From the NCBI GenBank assembly GCA_964428835.1, contig CAYRZQ010000033.1, positions 1 to 46,064 of the forward strand: DNA of 46,064 nt, read 5' to 3'. Shown here in pieces: positions 8,429-15,879 of the stretch (position 1 is its first letter; every line of letters starts with the position of its first letter). The notes below the pieces were generated by a model. It did not search any database. It was not told the origin of the DNA and saw only the letters and a list, made by a program, of their open reading frames with translations. The position numbers and the translations under genes were made by a program. The DNA is from JAIXWP01 sp964428835 (GTDB taxonomy: Bacteria; Bacteroidota; Bacteroidia; Flavobacteriales_D; Sanyastnellaceae).

Positions 8429-8839
8429 ATGTCAGAAAAAAAACACTTACTCTTACAAGACGCTATTCGTTCGGTTGGTGAATTTCACGATGCGTTTGGA
8501 ATACCAAATCGTTTTAGCCCAGTAGGAGAACTCACAGAGAAAGAATACAATCTTCGCTTCAACTTAATGAAAGAAGAAAATGAAGAATATTTGGAAGCTG
8601 CCAAAAAAGGAGATTTAGTTGAAATAGCAGACGCGCTCGGCGATATGTTATACATCCTATGCGGTACGCTAAACGCTCACGGTTTACAGTCAAAAATAGA
8701 CGAAGTTTTTACTGAAATTCATCGTAGCAATATGAGCAAGCTCGACGAAAACGGAAAGCCAATTTATCGCGAAGATGGAAAAGTACTGAAATCAAACCGC
8801 TATTTCAAACCCAATATTGCCGCGATTATAAATGAATAG
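8429..8839 (+). CDS. MazG-like nucleotide pyrophosphohydrolase, 136 aa
   Basis: All-alpha NTP pyrophosphohydrolase of the MazG/PRA-PH superfamily, which cleaves nucleoside triphosphates or related substrates to monophosphate and pyrophosphate. The metal-binding pattern is visible as EENEEYLEA (Glu49-Glu53) and EIADALGDMLY (Glu65, Asp68, Asp72). The single-domain length of 136 aa matches the short house-cleaning members. It is cytoplasmic. The start lies 2 nt after the preceding stop, so it is in the same operon as the exported proteins upstream, although no functional link is evident. It ends 9 bp from the convergent propeller-like gene, with no recognisable terminator between them. Confidence 0.83.
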   Translation: MSEKKHLLLQDAIRSVGEFHDAFGIPNRFSPVGELTEKEYNLRFNLMKEENEEYLEAAKKGDLVEIADALGDMLYILCGTLNAHGLQSKIDEVFTEIHRSNMSKLDENGKPIYREDGKVLKSNRYFKPNIAAIINE

Positions 8840-8848
8840 AAATAGGTA

Positions 8849-10198
8849 CTACCGCAACTCCTTGGTTACTTCAAATTCACCATTATCATACTCAACAATC
8901 TTAATACAAATTTGATTCAACGAATTTTCTAATTCAATTCTCCTACCCATCAAATCATAATAGTTTGTTGACTTTATCGTCCGAGAAATTTTGTTCTCAT
9001 CAACTCCGACGACAAAGCAATTATTTTCTAAATCAAACTCTTGGTCGTACAGCTCTTCGCTCGTATTTGAGAGGTATAACAACATTGTTTCTCCGTTATT
9101 GCCGTTATAACTAAAACTAGAACCCACGCAGATAACTTCCCCATTTTCTCTTCGCACAGCGTCTATCAAGTAGTCTGTATTTTCTCCACCACAAGTTGGT
9201 CCATTTAAAAACATACCATCAATGGTCTGAATCATGACTGTGCCATCCATACCGCCACCACCTGCTAAGTAAGTGTAGCCTGGTGTGATAATCAATGTTT
9301 CTGTAACAAACAAATCAGTAAAACCATAATTCCCTGAACCTTGAAGGACGCTCTCGAAAATAAAGTTGCCTTGGTCATCATAACGCGCATAATATCCATT
9401 ACGAAATTCTCCGATTGTTACTTCTCCGGCGACATGAATTATCCCATCCGATGAAAGATTCAATGACGTAATGAGAAGATTTCCAAAATTAAAATCTAAC
9501 CCAAAATTTGTAACACTATTGGTCAATTCAGAATATCTTGTAATCGTGACTGGATTCTGAGTATTCATTTCCCAACTCTCCATTCTACTTGCCATTATCA
9601 CATCACCACCTTTTGCAAAAAATGCAGTAATCTCCTTATCTTGAGTTGTAATTGGCATCGGTAACTCGGACCAAACATTATCTTCGTCCAGCTCAAACAT
9701 TCTATATCTCTCATCACTTGAAAAATCCTCAAACATCAACAAAGGCCGCTCATTCATCAGCACCATGCTGTGCGCAATTTGCCATGACGTTAAGTTTAAT
9801 GTCGTACTGAAAATCTCATCACCATCTAAAGAGATGGATAATAAAAAAACATCGTATCCATCTGTAGATGGATTTAAAGATGTTCCAGAAATAAATACTT
9901 CGTCACTTGAATTAATCACAATCTCATTTGGAAGCTCAACTCCCGAACCACCATAAGTTTTTGACCAAATACAATTCATATTTTGATCCAAACAGGAAAC
10001 CAAAATATCAGTATTAGATGATTGTACAGCATTTGTTGATGAAAGAACATAAATCCTCCCATCACTGCTGAGAGCGATACTCTTACCTTCCTCCTGATTT
10101 AGTGTACCTATCATTTTAAGTACATACAACGGTAAGTCACCCCCTGAAAATGAAACGCAGGAAATTGCCAAAAAACAAATGACGAAAACTATCCTCAT
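8849..10198 (-). CDS. Secreted beta-propeller-like protein with possible T9SS C-terminal sorting domain
   Basis: 449 aa. A signal peptide (MRIVFVICFLAISCVSFSGG) leads into repeats of the kind GRIYVLSS, DEVFISGT and GIIHVAGE separated by about 50 residues. These resemble SBBP or delta-60 beta-propeller repeats. The last 50 residues (STNYYDLMGRRIEL ... ICIKIVEYDNGE) resemble the type A sorting domain of the type IX secretion system, which is used to export and anchor proteins at the cell surface in Bacteroidota. The start overlaps the kdsA stop by 4 nt (ATGA), making it the last gene of the dapF-kdsA run. The function is unknown; surface location is inferred. Confidence 0.65.
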   Translation of the reverse strand: MRIVFVICFLAISCVSFSGGDLPLYVLKMIGTLNQEEGKSIALSSDGRIYVLSSTNAVQSSNTDILVSCLDQNMNCIWSKTYGGSGVELPNEIVINSSDEVFISGTSLNPSTDGYDVFLLSISLDGDEIFSTTLNLTSWQIAHSMVLMNERPLLMFEDFSSDERYRMFELDEDNVWSELPMPITTQDKEITAFFAKGGDVIMASRMESWEMNTQNPVTITRYSELTNSVTNFGLDFNFGNLLITSLNLSSDGIIHVAGEVTIGEFRNGYYARYDDQGNFIFESVLQGSGNYGFTDLFVTETLIITPGYTYLAGGGGMDGTVMIQTIDGMFLNGPTCGGENTDYLIDAVRRENGEVICVGSSFSYNGNNGETMLLYLSNTSEELYDQEFDLENNCFVVGVDENKISRTIKSTNYYDLMGRRIELENSLNQICIKIVEYDNGEFEVTKELR

Positions 10199-11010
10199 CT
10201 TATCGCTTTTCTCACTTTGATTAAACGCTCCAAAAGCCCCTCCAACAAATCAAGTCGGAGCATATTTGCCCCGTCGCTCTTAGCAACCGCAGGATTCGGA
10301 TGCGTTTCAATAAACAAACCATCCACTCCAACCGCTATCGCAGCTTTAGCTATTGTCTCGATCAACTCCGGCTTTCCTCCAGTTACTCCTGAACTCTGAT
10401 TTGGTTGTTGCAAACTATGCGTGCAGTCCATAATCGTAGGTGCATATTTTTGCATTACCGGCAATCCCCTAAAGTCAACCACTAAATCTTGATACCCGAA
10501 AGTAGTGCCGCGTTCTGTCAATAGCACTTTTGAATTTCCTGACTCTAATACCTTGTTCACTGCGTGCTGCATTGACTCGGCTGATAAAAACTGTCCCTTT
10601 TTGATATTTACAACTTTTCCCGTTTGAGCAGCCGCATGTAAAATGTCTGTTTGTCTGCACAAAAATGCAGGTACTTGCAAAATATCTACATATTCTGCGG
10701 CCATGTACGCTTCCTCAGCTGAGTGAAAATCTGTTGTTACCGGCAAGTGTAATTTTTCACTTACTTTTTTCAATATCTCCAGTCCTTCTCTATCACCTAT
10801 ACCTGTGAATGAATCCCCTCTCGATCGGTTTGCCTTTCTGTACGATGCTTTGAAAATATAAGGAATTCCTAATCGATCAGTAATCGCTTTTACTTTTTCC
10901 GCCACTTCAAATACGAGTTCCTCACTTTCCACAACGCATGGTCCTGCTATGAGAAAAAACTGATCTCCATCGGTGTGTTTGATATGAGGTAAATCTTTGA
11001 TAAAATCCAT
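10195..11010 (-). CDS. kdsA: 3-deoxy-8-phosphooctulonate synthase (KDO-8-P synthase)
   Basis: Condenses phosphoenolpyruvate with arabinose 5-phosphate to give KDO-8-phosphate for lipopolysaccharide inner core. It is 271 aa, the normal length. Family signatures are intact: IAGPCVVES at the N-terminus, FKASYRKANRSR (phosphate binding), TERGTTFGY, VDFRGLP, DCTHSLQQPN and GLFIETHPNPA. The cysteine in AGPCVVE fits the metal-dependent class, but the assignment to metal-dependent or independent is not certain from reading alone. It is cytoplasmic. It lies 21 nt downstream of the barrel-protein gene and overlaps the next gene by 4 nt. Confidence 0.97.
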   Translation of the reverse strand: MDFIKDLPHIKHTDGDQFFLIAGPCVVESEELVFEVAEKVKAITDRLGIPYIFKASYRKANRSRGDSFTGIGDREGLEILKKVSEKLHLPVTTDFHSAEEAYMAAEYVDILQVPAFLCRQTDILHAAAQTGKVVNIKKGQFLSAESMQHAVNKVLESGNSKVLLTERGTTFGYQDLVVDFRGLPVMQKYAPTIMDCTHSLQQPNQSSGVTGGKPELIETIAKAAIAVGVDGLFIETHPNPAVAKSDGANMLRLDLLEGLLERLIKVRKAIR

Positions 11011-11031
11011 TTTACACTAATTATTATTATT

Positions 11032-12264
11032 CTATAAAACTAAAGAAATTCCAGTAAAGAAATTCGCTCCCCTTGCTTGATATGATACAACACCCCATAG
11101 ATGCTGCGTTCCAAGTCGAATGAAAACCTTGTCAGCAATTAAGTATTGCATTTCGACGCCCAATGCCAATCTACCATACCCGCCATAGCTCAGTCGCTCA
11201 GACAACAACAATCCTTTTCCTACAAAATGATTGTATCCAAGCGAAACTAAAGGCAGTGCGGCATAATTCGGCTGCAATAAAATTCCCGCCTCATAACTAC
11301 TTTTACTATTCAATTTTTTGAGCATTCTAAAATGTATCGATCCTGGTAATGCTCTCCAATTGCTGACTTTCCTACTTTTTAAGCCAAGCGTGTCCTGCCA
11401 CTGAGGCAAACGAATACTCTCGGCTTCTACATCTAATATCTCATTCACCTCCAATCCACTCCAAACAAAGGTGGAATCTCCATAATATTCAATACTGTTA
11501 CGCCAATAGGTGTAACCAATGTTTCGCACAGATATGGCAAAAAAACCTTCATCCATCTTCATCGGAATATTGAGATCCGCGTCGATACAAAAGCCTTGTC
11601 CGCGTGCAGTGAAAGCGCCAGATTTTGTGGTATCCGCCATCTCGTAGGTCAAATCATAATCCAATGACGTGATGCTCGTGTTGGGCGCGGTGTACCAATT
11701 CGCCCTATCTACTTTCATATTGGCATAATTGATTCCGGAAACATAAGATAATCGCACTGCACTAAGATTCTCCTTATTAAAAATGCCAATTCCCAATTTT
11801 TGAAATGTTTGAACTTGTCCGTACATTTTCCCTAACTCCATTGTATCTCCTTGACTTCTTGCATTACCGAAAAATGTCAAATCAAAAAGATCCCGATTAA
11901 AATATAGGTTCGCAACAGAAACTCTCGAAACACCAGCTGTAAGGCCCCACTGCTGACTACCTAAAACAGAATCAATAAAAGAATAAACTTGTATGTCTCC
12001 GGTAATGTTCCCGCCAATTCTGTTGTACTCCGACATTGAGCGATAAAGACTATTCTTTTGTACATTTCCTATTTCACCTCCAATCACCATTTCAGAAAGC
12101 CATTCGTTATCAAGACTGTTCGAAGCCCACGAGGCATCTGATGAAACCTGAAATAACTGCTTTGTATCTTTTGGCACACCTTTCAACAACCAATAGGAAG
12201 ACGTTTGGCTCCTTGATTCGTGAATTCCAAACAACACTAATATTATAAATAGAAATATTCTCAT
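11032..12264 (-). CDS. Predicted outer-membrane beta-barrel protein (DUF5723-like)
   Basis: 410 aa. A signal peptide (MRIFLFIILVLFGIHESRSQ) is followed by a protein dominated by short amphipathic strands with alternating polar and aromatic residues and no helix-rich regions. Examples are QQWGLTAGVSRVSVANLYF, GFFAISVRNIGYTYW and KVFIRLGTQHLWGVV. This is the appearance of Bacteroidota outer-membrane barrels of the DUF5723/PorV-like type. The start overlaps the stop of the upstream lipoprotein gene (ATGA at 12264), so the two are probably made together and may act as a lipoprotein-barrel pair. The exact family is unsure; the barrel prediction is more secure than the DUF assignment. Confidence 0.6.
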   Translation of the reverse strand: MRIFLFIILVLFGIHESRSQTSSYWLLKGVPKDTKQLFQVSSDASWASNSLDNEWLSEMVIGGEIGNVQKNSLYRSMSEYNRIGGNITGDIQVYSFIDSVLGSQQWGLTAGVSRVSVANLYFNRDLFDLTFFGNARSQGDTMELGKMYGQVQTFQKLGIGIFNKENLSAVRLSYVSGINYANMKVDRANWYTAPNTSITSLDYDLTYEMADTTKSGAFTARGQGFCIDADLNIPMKMDEGFFAISVRNIGYTYWRNSIEYYGDSTFVWSGLEVNEILDVEAESIRLPQWQDTLGLKSRKVSNWRALPGSIHFRMLKKLNSKSSYEAGILLQPNYAALPLVSLGYNHFVGKGLLLSERLSYGGYGRLALGVEMQYLIADKVFIRLGTQHLWGVVSYQARGANFFTGISLVL

Positions 12265-13826
12265 CGTATGCTCACTCCATATTTTCCATTTAACTGCGCC
12301 GCATACCTCATTGTGTAATGAGTATATAGTCCAACTGGCTGAGGAAATCCAGGTGTTGATAATCTACCTTGCAATATCAAGCGATGATCACTTCTCAATT
12401 TTTCTAAAACACCTTTGTTCACCGGAATCGAAACTACAGATGTCACTGCATTGACCGTCGAGGAGTTCAGCTCTTGAATACCTGCCCTCACCTCCTGATC
12501 TTGAATGAATACTGTTTGCGCATTGGTAATTTCATTCAAGAAAAAAAGATCAAGAAAAATAGAAAAAGGATATTCATTAGTAACTACTATATCCAAAGTA
12601 CCAAAAAAGTCTTCATCAATATCAACTCCCAATTCCAGTGTATCATTCAATACGATTTCGCTTGCACTCAAGAGCAACGGAATATTTACCTCATAATTCA
12701 AATCAAGGGGACGATCAGTGTAGATAAAATCATTCGAGCCTGAAACATTTCCCAAAGGATTCAACTCAATGCTTCCTTGAATGCCCACCGTAGTTGGAAG
12801 TATCTCCAACCAATCCGGTAAATTCGAATTTGACTCATTGAGATCATACGATGAATTGCTGGGAAATATTACCTGATTATTTTCAAATGCTCGTGTAATG
12901 AGTAGTGGTTGATTAAACGGAGCGAAGTTCAACTGAACAGAAGATGTTGCAGCATTGGAGGTAGCTGAATTCAAATTAAGCCGTGCATCAACTCCCGTAT
13001 TATTGGTAATATCAATTTTAAATGCAGCTCTCTCAAGTTGTAATTGACCTTCTGGCATATTGAGACCATCCAGAAAAGTCTCTTCCTCATTGATGGTGTA
13101 GGTATGTTGACCAAAATAACCTCGCGCATACTCAACTACTGCATCTTCGAATGTGAGTTCCACTACCACACTATCTTGCCCTTGAATTAAAGCAGGTTGT
13201 GTGGCTTGCTGAGAAACACTCACCAATACATCCGCAAAGACTCTGTTGTGACTTGTTCCTGTCTCGCCTCGCAAATCAAACTCAAAATCATCCAGAGGAT
13301 ACTGCCCTTGAGAAATTCCAGGAGCGCCACCCACCTCTGGCGGAGTGTCTGCTGTAATTACTAAAGGACTGCCCGCGTTGATTAGTCCTGGAAGTGAAAT
13401 AACTGACGTCATCTCCCCACTGATATAACTTAAAACCCTGTACTTAAGGGTACCGGATTTCATTCGAACATACTTTAATTGAACTCCATTAGAGGTAGAA
13501 AAAGTAATGTCTCTGTCAATATTAATAATTGAAACTCCCGCCGGAAGAGATAATGAGCCGCTTTGAAAAGGTACTTTGAATGACTCCGATACTGTTGTAT
13601 CCGGTAACTGTGCCAAGGAGTCAAAATCAAAATCAACGAGATCTCCTTTATATATTAAACTCCATAGTCCTGTCTCATCAGCGCTCAACAATGAGTCTGC
13701 GATGATATCATCTAATTTCAATTCACCATTAAACAAAGGCAGAGTGACGTCTGTATCCCACGTAGTTTCTTCTTTCCTACATGATAAGAATATAAGAACG
13801 AAAAAAATCAATAGTAGTAATCTCAT
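12261..13826 (-). CDS. Large predicted lipoprotein, function unknown
   Basis: 521 aa. Starting at the ATG at 13826, the protein opens with a lipoprotein signal (MRLLLLIFFVLIFLSC, lipidated Cys16) followed by RKEETTWDTD. The rest is beta-strand rich, acidic, and full of SLPG, NTGVDA and NPLG turns, like an extended or immunoglobulin-like surface protein. It contains no enzyme motif. A frame extending to 13907 adds 27 residues without signal character and overlaps the upstream gene, so it was not used. The 4-nt overlap with the barrel gene suggests a functional pair. I do not recognise the family. Confidence 0.75.
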   Translation of the reverse strand: MRLLLLIFFVLIFLSCRKEETTWDTDVTLPLFNGELKLDDIIADSLLSADETGLWSLIYKGDLVDFDFDSLAQLPDTTVSESFKVPFQSGSLSLPAGVSIINIDRDITFSTSNGVQLKYVRMKSGTLKYRVLSYISGEMTSVISLPGLINAGSPLVITADTPPEVGGAPGISQGQYPLDDFEFDLRGETGTSHNRVFADVLVSVSQQATQPALIQGQDSVVVELTFEDAVVEYARGYFGQHTYTINEEETFLDGLNMPEGQLQLERAAFKIDITNNTGVDARLNLNSATSNAATSSVQLNFAPFNQPLLITRAFENNQVIFPSNSSYDLNESNSNLPDWLEILPTTVGIQGSIELNPLGNVSGSNDFIYTDRPLDLNYEVNIPLLLSASEIVLNDTLELGVDIDEDFFGTLDIVVTNEYPFSIFLDLFFLNEITNAQTVFIQDQEVRAGIQELNSSTVNAVTSVVSIPVNKGVLEKLRSDHRLILQGRLSTPGFPQPVGLYTHYTMRYAAQLNGKYGVSIR

Positions 13827-13854
13827 CTGCTGAAAGGTACAAATTTTTCTACAA

Positions 13855-15030
13855 TTACCCTCTATTAGCCTTAACAAACAAACCCGGCCTCCAAGAACGC
13901 AAACCAATAAAAATTAATCCCAATACCATAGGCAAAGTCGCGAGGTGTAGTCGTTGGGGAATAAAAAACCAACAAACCACCAAGAGCAACAATAACATGG
14001 TATTCCACTTAAAATATTGTTTTACCCAATTCCTTTTCCATGATACAAATACCAAAAGGAAATTGACTGGATTTGCCCATAACAAATTCAAATTCCATTT
14101 AGTGGCTGTGTGATCGGTAAAAAACCACAAGAAGAAAACCATCACTCCAATCAATCCCACCAATAACATCAATACCCGATCTACAGCAGTAAAGGACATC
14201 TTTTTCTTAAAAATAATAACCCCAATTATTAATTGAAGAAAGAATAATAATCCAAAAACATTTATCGGAGTAAGGAGCGAATTGTCATTCAATTCATATT
14301 CATAAGGCAAGACCTCAGATACCGGCTTGGCCAATAAACCTTGACCATAAGACGCGAAGGAAAAGTCCAACATCAGCGAATCTGGCAGGAACATCACATC
14401 CTCTTTTCCCATTACTTTATCACAAGGCAAACCCAACGCGAGGTCGATGCCAAAGTCGCTCCAAGGCATATGATCCAGATAACGTTGTATTGCATCTCTG
14501 AATGTCCATTCATGAGCGCGCACATAAGTAAACTCCACAGGAAGTGAAGATGATTTTCGAATCATATCGCGCACTCGTGTTGCACAATTATCGTAGAAAA
14601 AATCATATCGATAAGTTCTATTCTCTGGCTCATAATTCTCAACCAAGAGATCAAACAATCGCCTTTTATCTTCTATAGAAAGCAATAATTCTTGCTCATA
14701 AATGCCGCGACCTGAGTAGATATATTCCTGCTGAAAATTTCCAAAATCCTCGAGTGATAATTTATAATCCAACTTTCCCTGGGCAAACTTCCAATAGAAA
14801 TCATCTGAAAATTCAAATGTCCCATAATTGAAAACCCAGTCCACCCAGCGCCCATCCAATGAATCCTCATAGCGAATAGCTGTGTGTCCGAAAATGCTGT
14901 ACAAATCTGGTCCGCTCGTACAACTTAGTAACGTAAATCGAGCATTCTCCGATGCTTGATAACGCTTGGTATCTTGAGCTATTAGCTGAAGAGAAAAAAA
15001 GCTTAGTAAAATCAGAATGATTTTTTTCAT
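13855..15030 (-). CDS. DUF4105 (Lnb N-terminal periplasmic domain) membrane protein
   Basis: 391 aa. A signal peptide (1-19) precedes a periplasmic domain of about 230 residues carrying the DUF4105 signatures SCTSGPDLYSIFGHTAIRY (Cys37, His49) and YDFFYDNCATRVRD (Cys149). The conserved His and Cys hint at an NlpC/P60-like hydrolase fold, but this is inference. About five transmembrane helices fill the C-terminal part (from about 256 to 382), with charged loops such as KRNWVKQ between them. The start overlaps the dapF stop by 4 nt (ATGA), so the gene is coupled to dapF. Members of this family are common in Bacteroidota and remain without a firm role. Confidence 0.8.
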   Translation of the reverse strand: MKKIILILLSFFSLQLIAQDTKRYQASENARFTLLSCTSGPDLYSIFGHTAIRYEDSLDGRWVDWVFNYGTFEFSDDFYWKFAQGKLDYKLSLEDFGNFQQEYIYSGRGIYEQELLLSIEDKRRLFDLLVENYEPENRTYRYDFFYDNCATRVRDMIRKSSSLPVEFTYVRAHEWTFRDAIQRYLDHMPWSDFGIDLALGLPCDKVMGKEDVMFLPDSLMLDFSFASYGQGLLAKPVSEVLPYEYELNDNSLLTPINVFGLLFFLQLIIGVIIFKKKMSFTAVDRVLMLLVGLIGVMVFFLWFFTDHTATKWNLNLLWANPVNFLLVFVSWKRNWVKQYFKWNTMLLLLLVVCWFFIPQRLHLATLPMVLGLIFIGLRSWRPGLFVKANRG

Positions 15031-15812
15031 ACAATATGAATAACTCCTGAAAACACCCGCGTCGCTGGTCCTTTCAAAAAAATATTTGTAAAATGATTTC
15101 CCGATGATTTATCAAAACTAACGGCAAGCTCCCCACCTCTCGTAATTACACTTACCTCACCATGATTTTGATGATGGGAAGCGTAAACAATAGCCGCAGC
15201 GGTAACACCAGTGCCGCATGAGAGCGTTTCGTCTTCCACACCTCTCTCGTATGTTCTCATGCGAATTTTTGACGTTGCTATTTCTTCAATAAAGTTCACA
15301 TTGGTTCCACTTGGTGCAAAGTCTTCGTGATATCGAATGGGTTTCGCTTTCGAATGGATATCCAATTGTTCGACATTCTTCGTGATTTCTACATAATGAG
15401 GACTTCCCGTATTTAAAAAATAGGTTCCTCGACCGCGATCAATGATCTCGTGCACATCCTTCATTTTGACCGCAATCTCCTTTCCCCTCAAAAAAGCCTC
15501 ATGTGTCCCATCAATCGCTGCAAAAATGCATGAACTAGAAAACAGACCTAACTCAGAGGCAAATTTTACAGCACATCTGCTTCCATTACCGCAAAAGCTA
15601 CTGCTACCATCTGGATTATAGAAATTCATGTAGAAATCATGGCCTTGGTGCCGTGGAGGCTCAATAAGTATCAGACCATCGGAACCGATACCAAAATGGC
15701 GGTCACACAATCGCTGAATTTGTTGCGAATTCAGGTCAACACGAAGATCACGATTGTCAATCATGATGAAGTCGTTGCCTGTTCCATGATATTTGGTGAA
15801 GTCAATATTCAC
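15027..15812 (-). CDS. dapF: Diaminopimelate epimerase
   Basis: Converts LL- to meso-2,6-diaminopimelate for lysine and peptidoglycan synthesis. The 261 aa protein has both catalytic cysteines in their usual motifs: Cys74 in FCGNGSRC and Cys199 in LSCGTGVTAAA. The N-terminal KYHGTGNDF is typical. The start is GTG at 15812, fixed by the conserved N-terminus and by the absence of any upstream in-frame ATG. A TATCTTTG box ends only 4 nt before this GTG. It is the first gene of a six-gene minus-strand run reaching to 8849, in which neighbours overlap by 4 nt or lie within 28 nt. Confidence 0.96.
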   Translation of the reverse strand: MNIDFTKYHGTGNDFIMIDNRDLRVDLNSQQIQRLCDRHFGIGSDGLILIEPPRHQGHDFYMNFYNPDGSSSFCGNGSRCAVKFASELGLFSSSCIFAAIDGTHEAFLRGKEIAVKMKDVHEIIDRGRGTYFLNTGSPHYVEITKNVEQLDIHSKAKPIRYHEDFAPSGTNVNFIEEIATSKIRMRTYERGVEDETLSCGTGVTAAAIVYASHHQNHGEVSVITRGGELAVSFDKSSGNHFTNIFLKGPATRVFSGVIHIV

Positions 15813-15816
15813 GGTA

Positions 15817-15824
15817 CAAAGATA
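15817..15824 (-). promoter_or_regulatory. Minus-7 box of dapF, suggesting a leaderless transcript
   Basis: TATCTTTG is a perfect TAnnTTTG minus-7 element on the minus strand, separated from the GTG start codon by four bases (TACC). If transcription begins at the usual distance, the mRNA starts at the initiator codon. No TTG is present 19 nt upstream. Confidence 0.55.
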
Positions 15825-15851
15825 GTCACCAAAACGACAGGATTTCCGCGC

Positions 15852-15859
15852 TATATTCG
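15852..15859 (+). promoter_or_regulatory. Putative minus-7 box of the E1 gene
   Basis: TATATTCG, one base off TAnnTTTG, lies 20 nt before the ATG at 15880, in the 67-nt divergent gap shared with dapF. No minus-33 element is evident. Confidence 0.35.
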
Positions 15860-15879
15860 CCCTTAGAATTTAGGATGAC

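Noticed and set aside
8429..8839. MazG-like gene as part of a toxin-antitoxin system
   Set aside because: No MazE/MazF-like gene is adjacent; MazG-fold hydrolases commonly act alone.
13827..13907. Upstream extension of the 521-aa lipoprotein
   Set aside because: The extension destroys the lipoprotein signal and runs into the DUF4105 gene.
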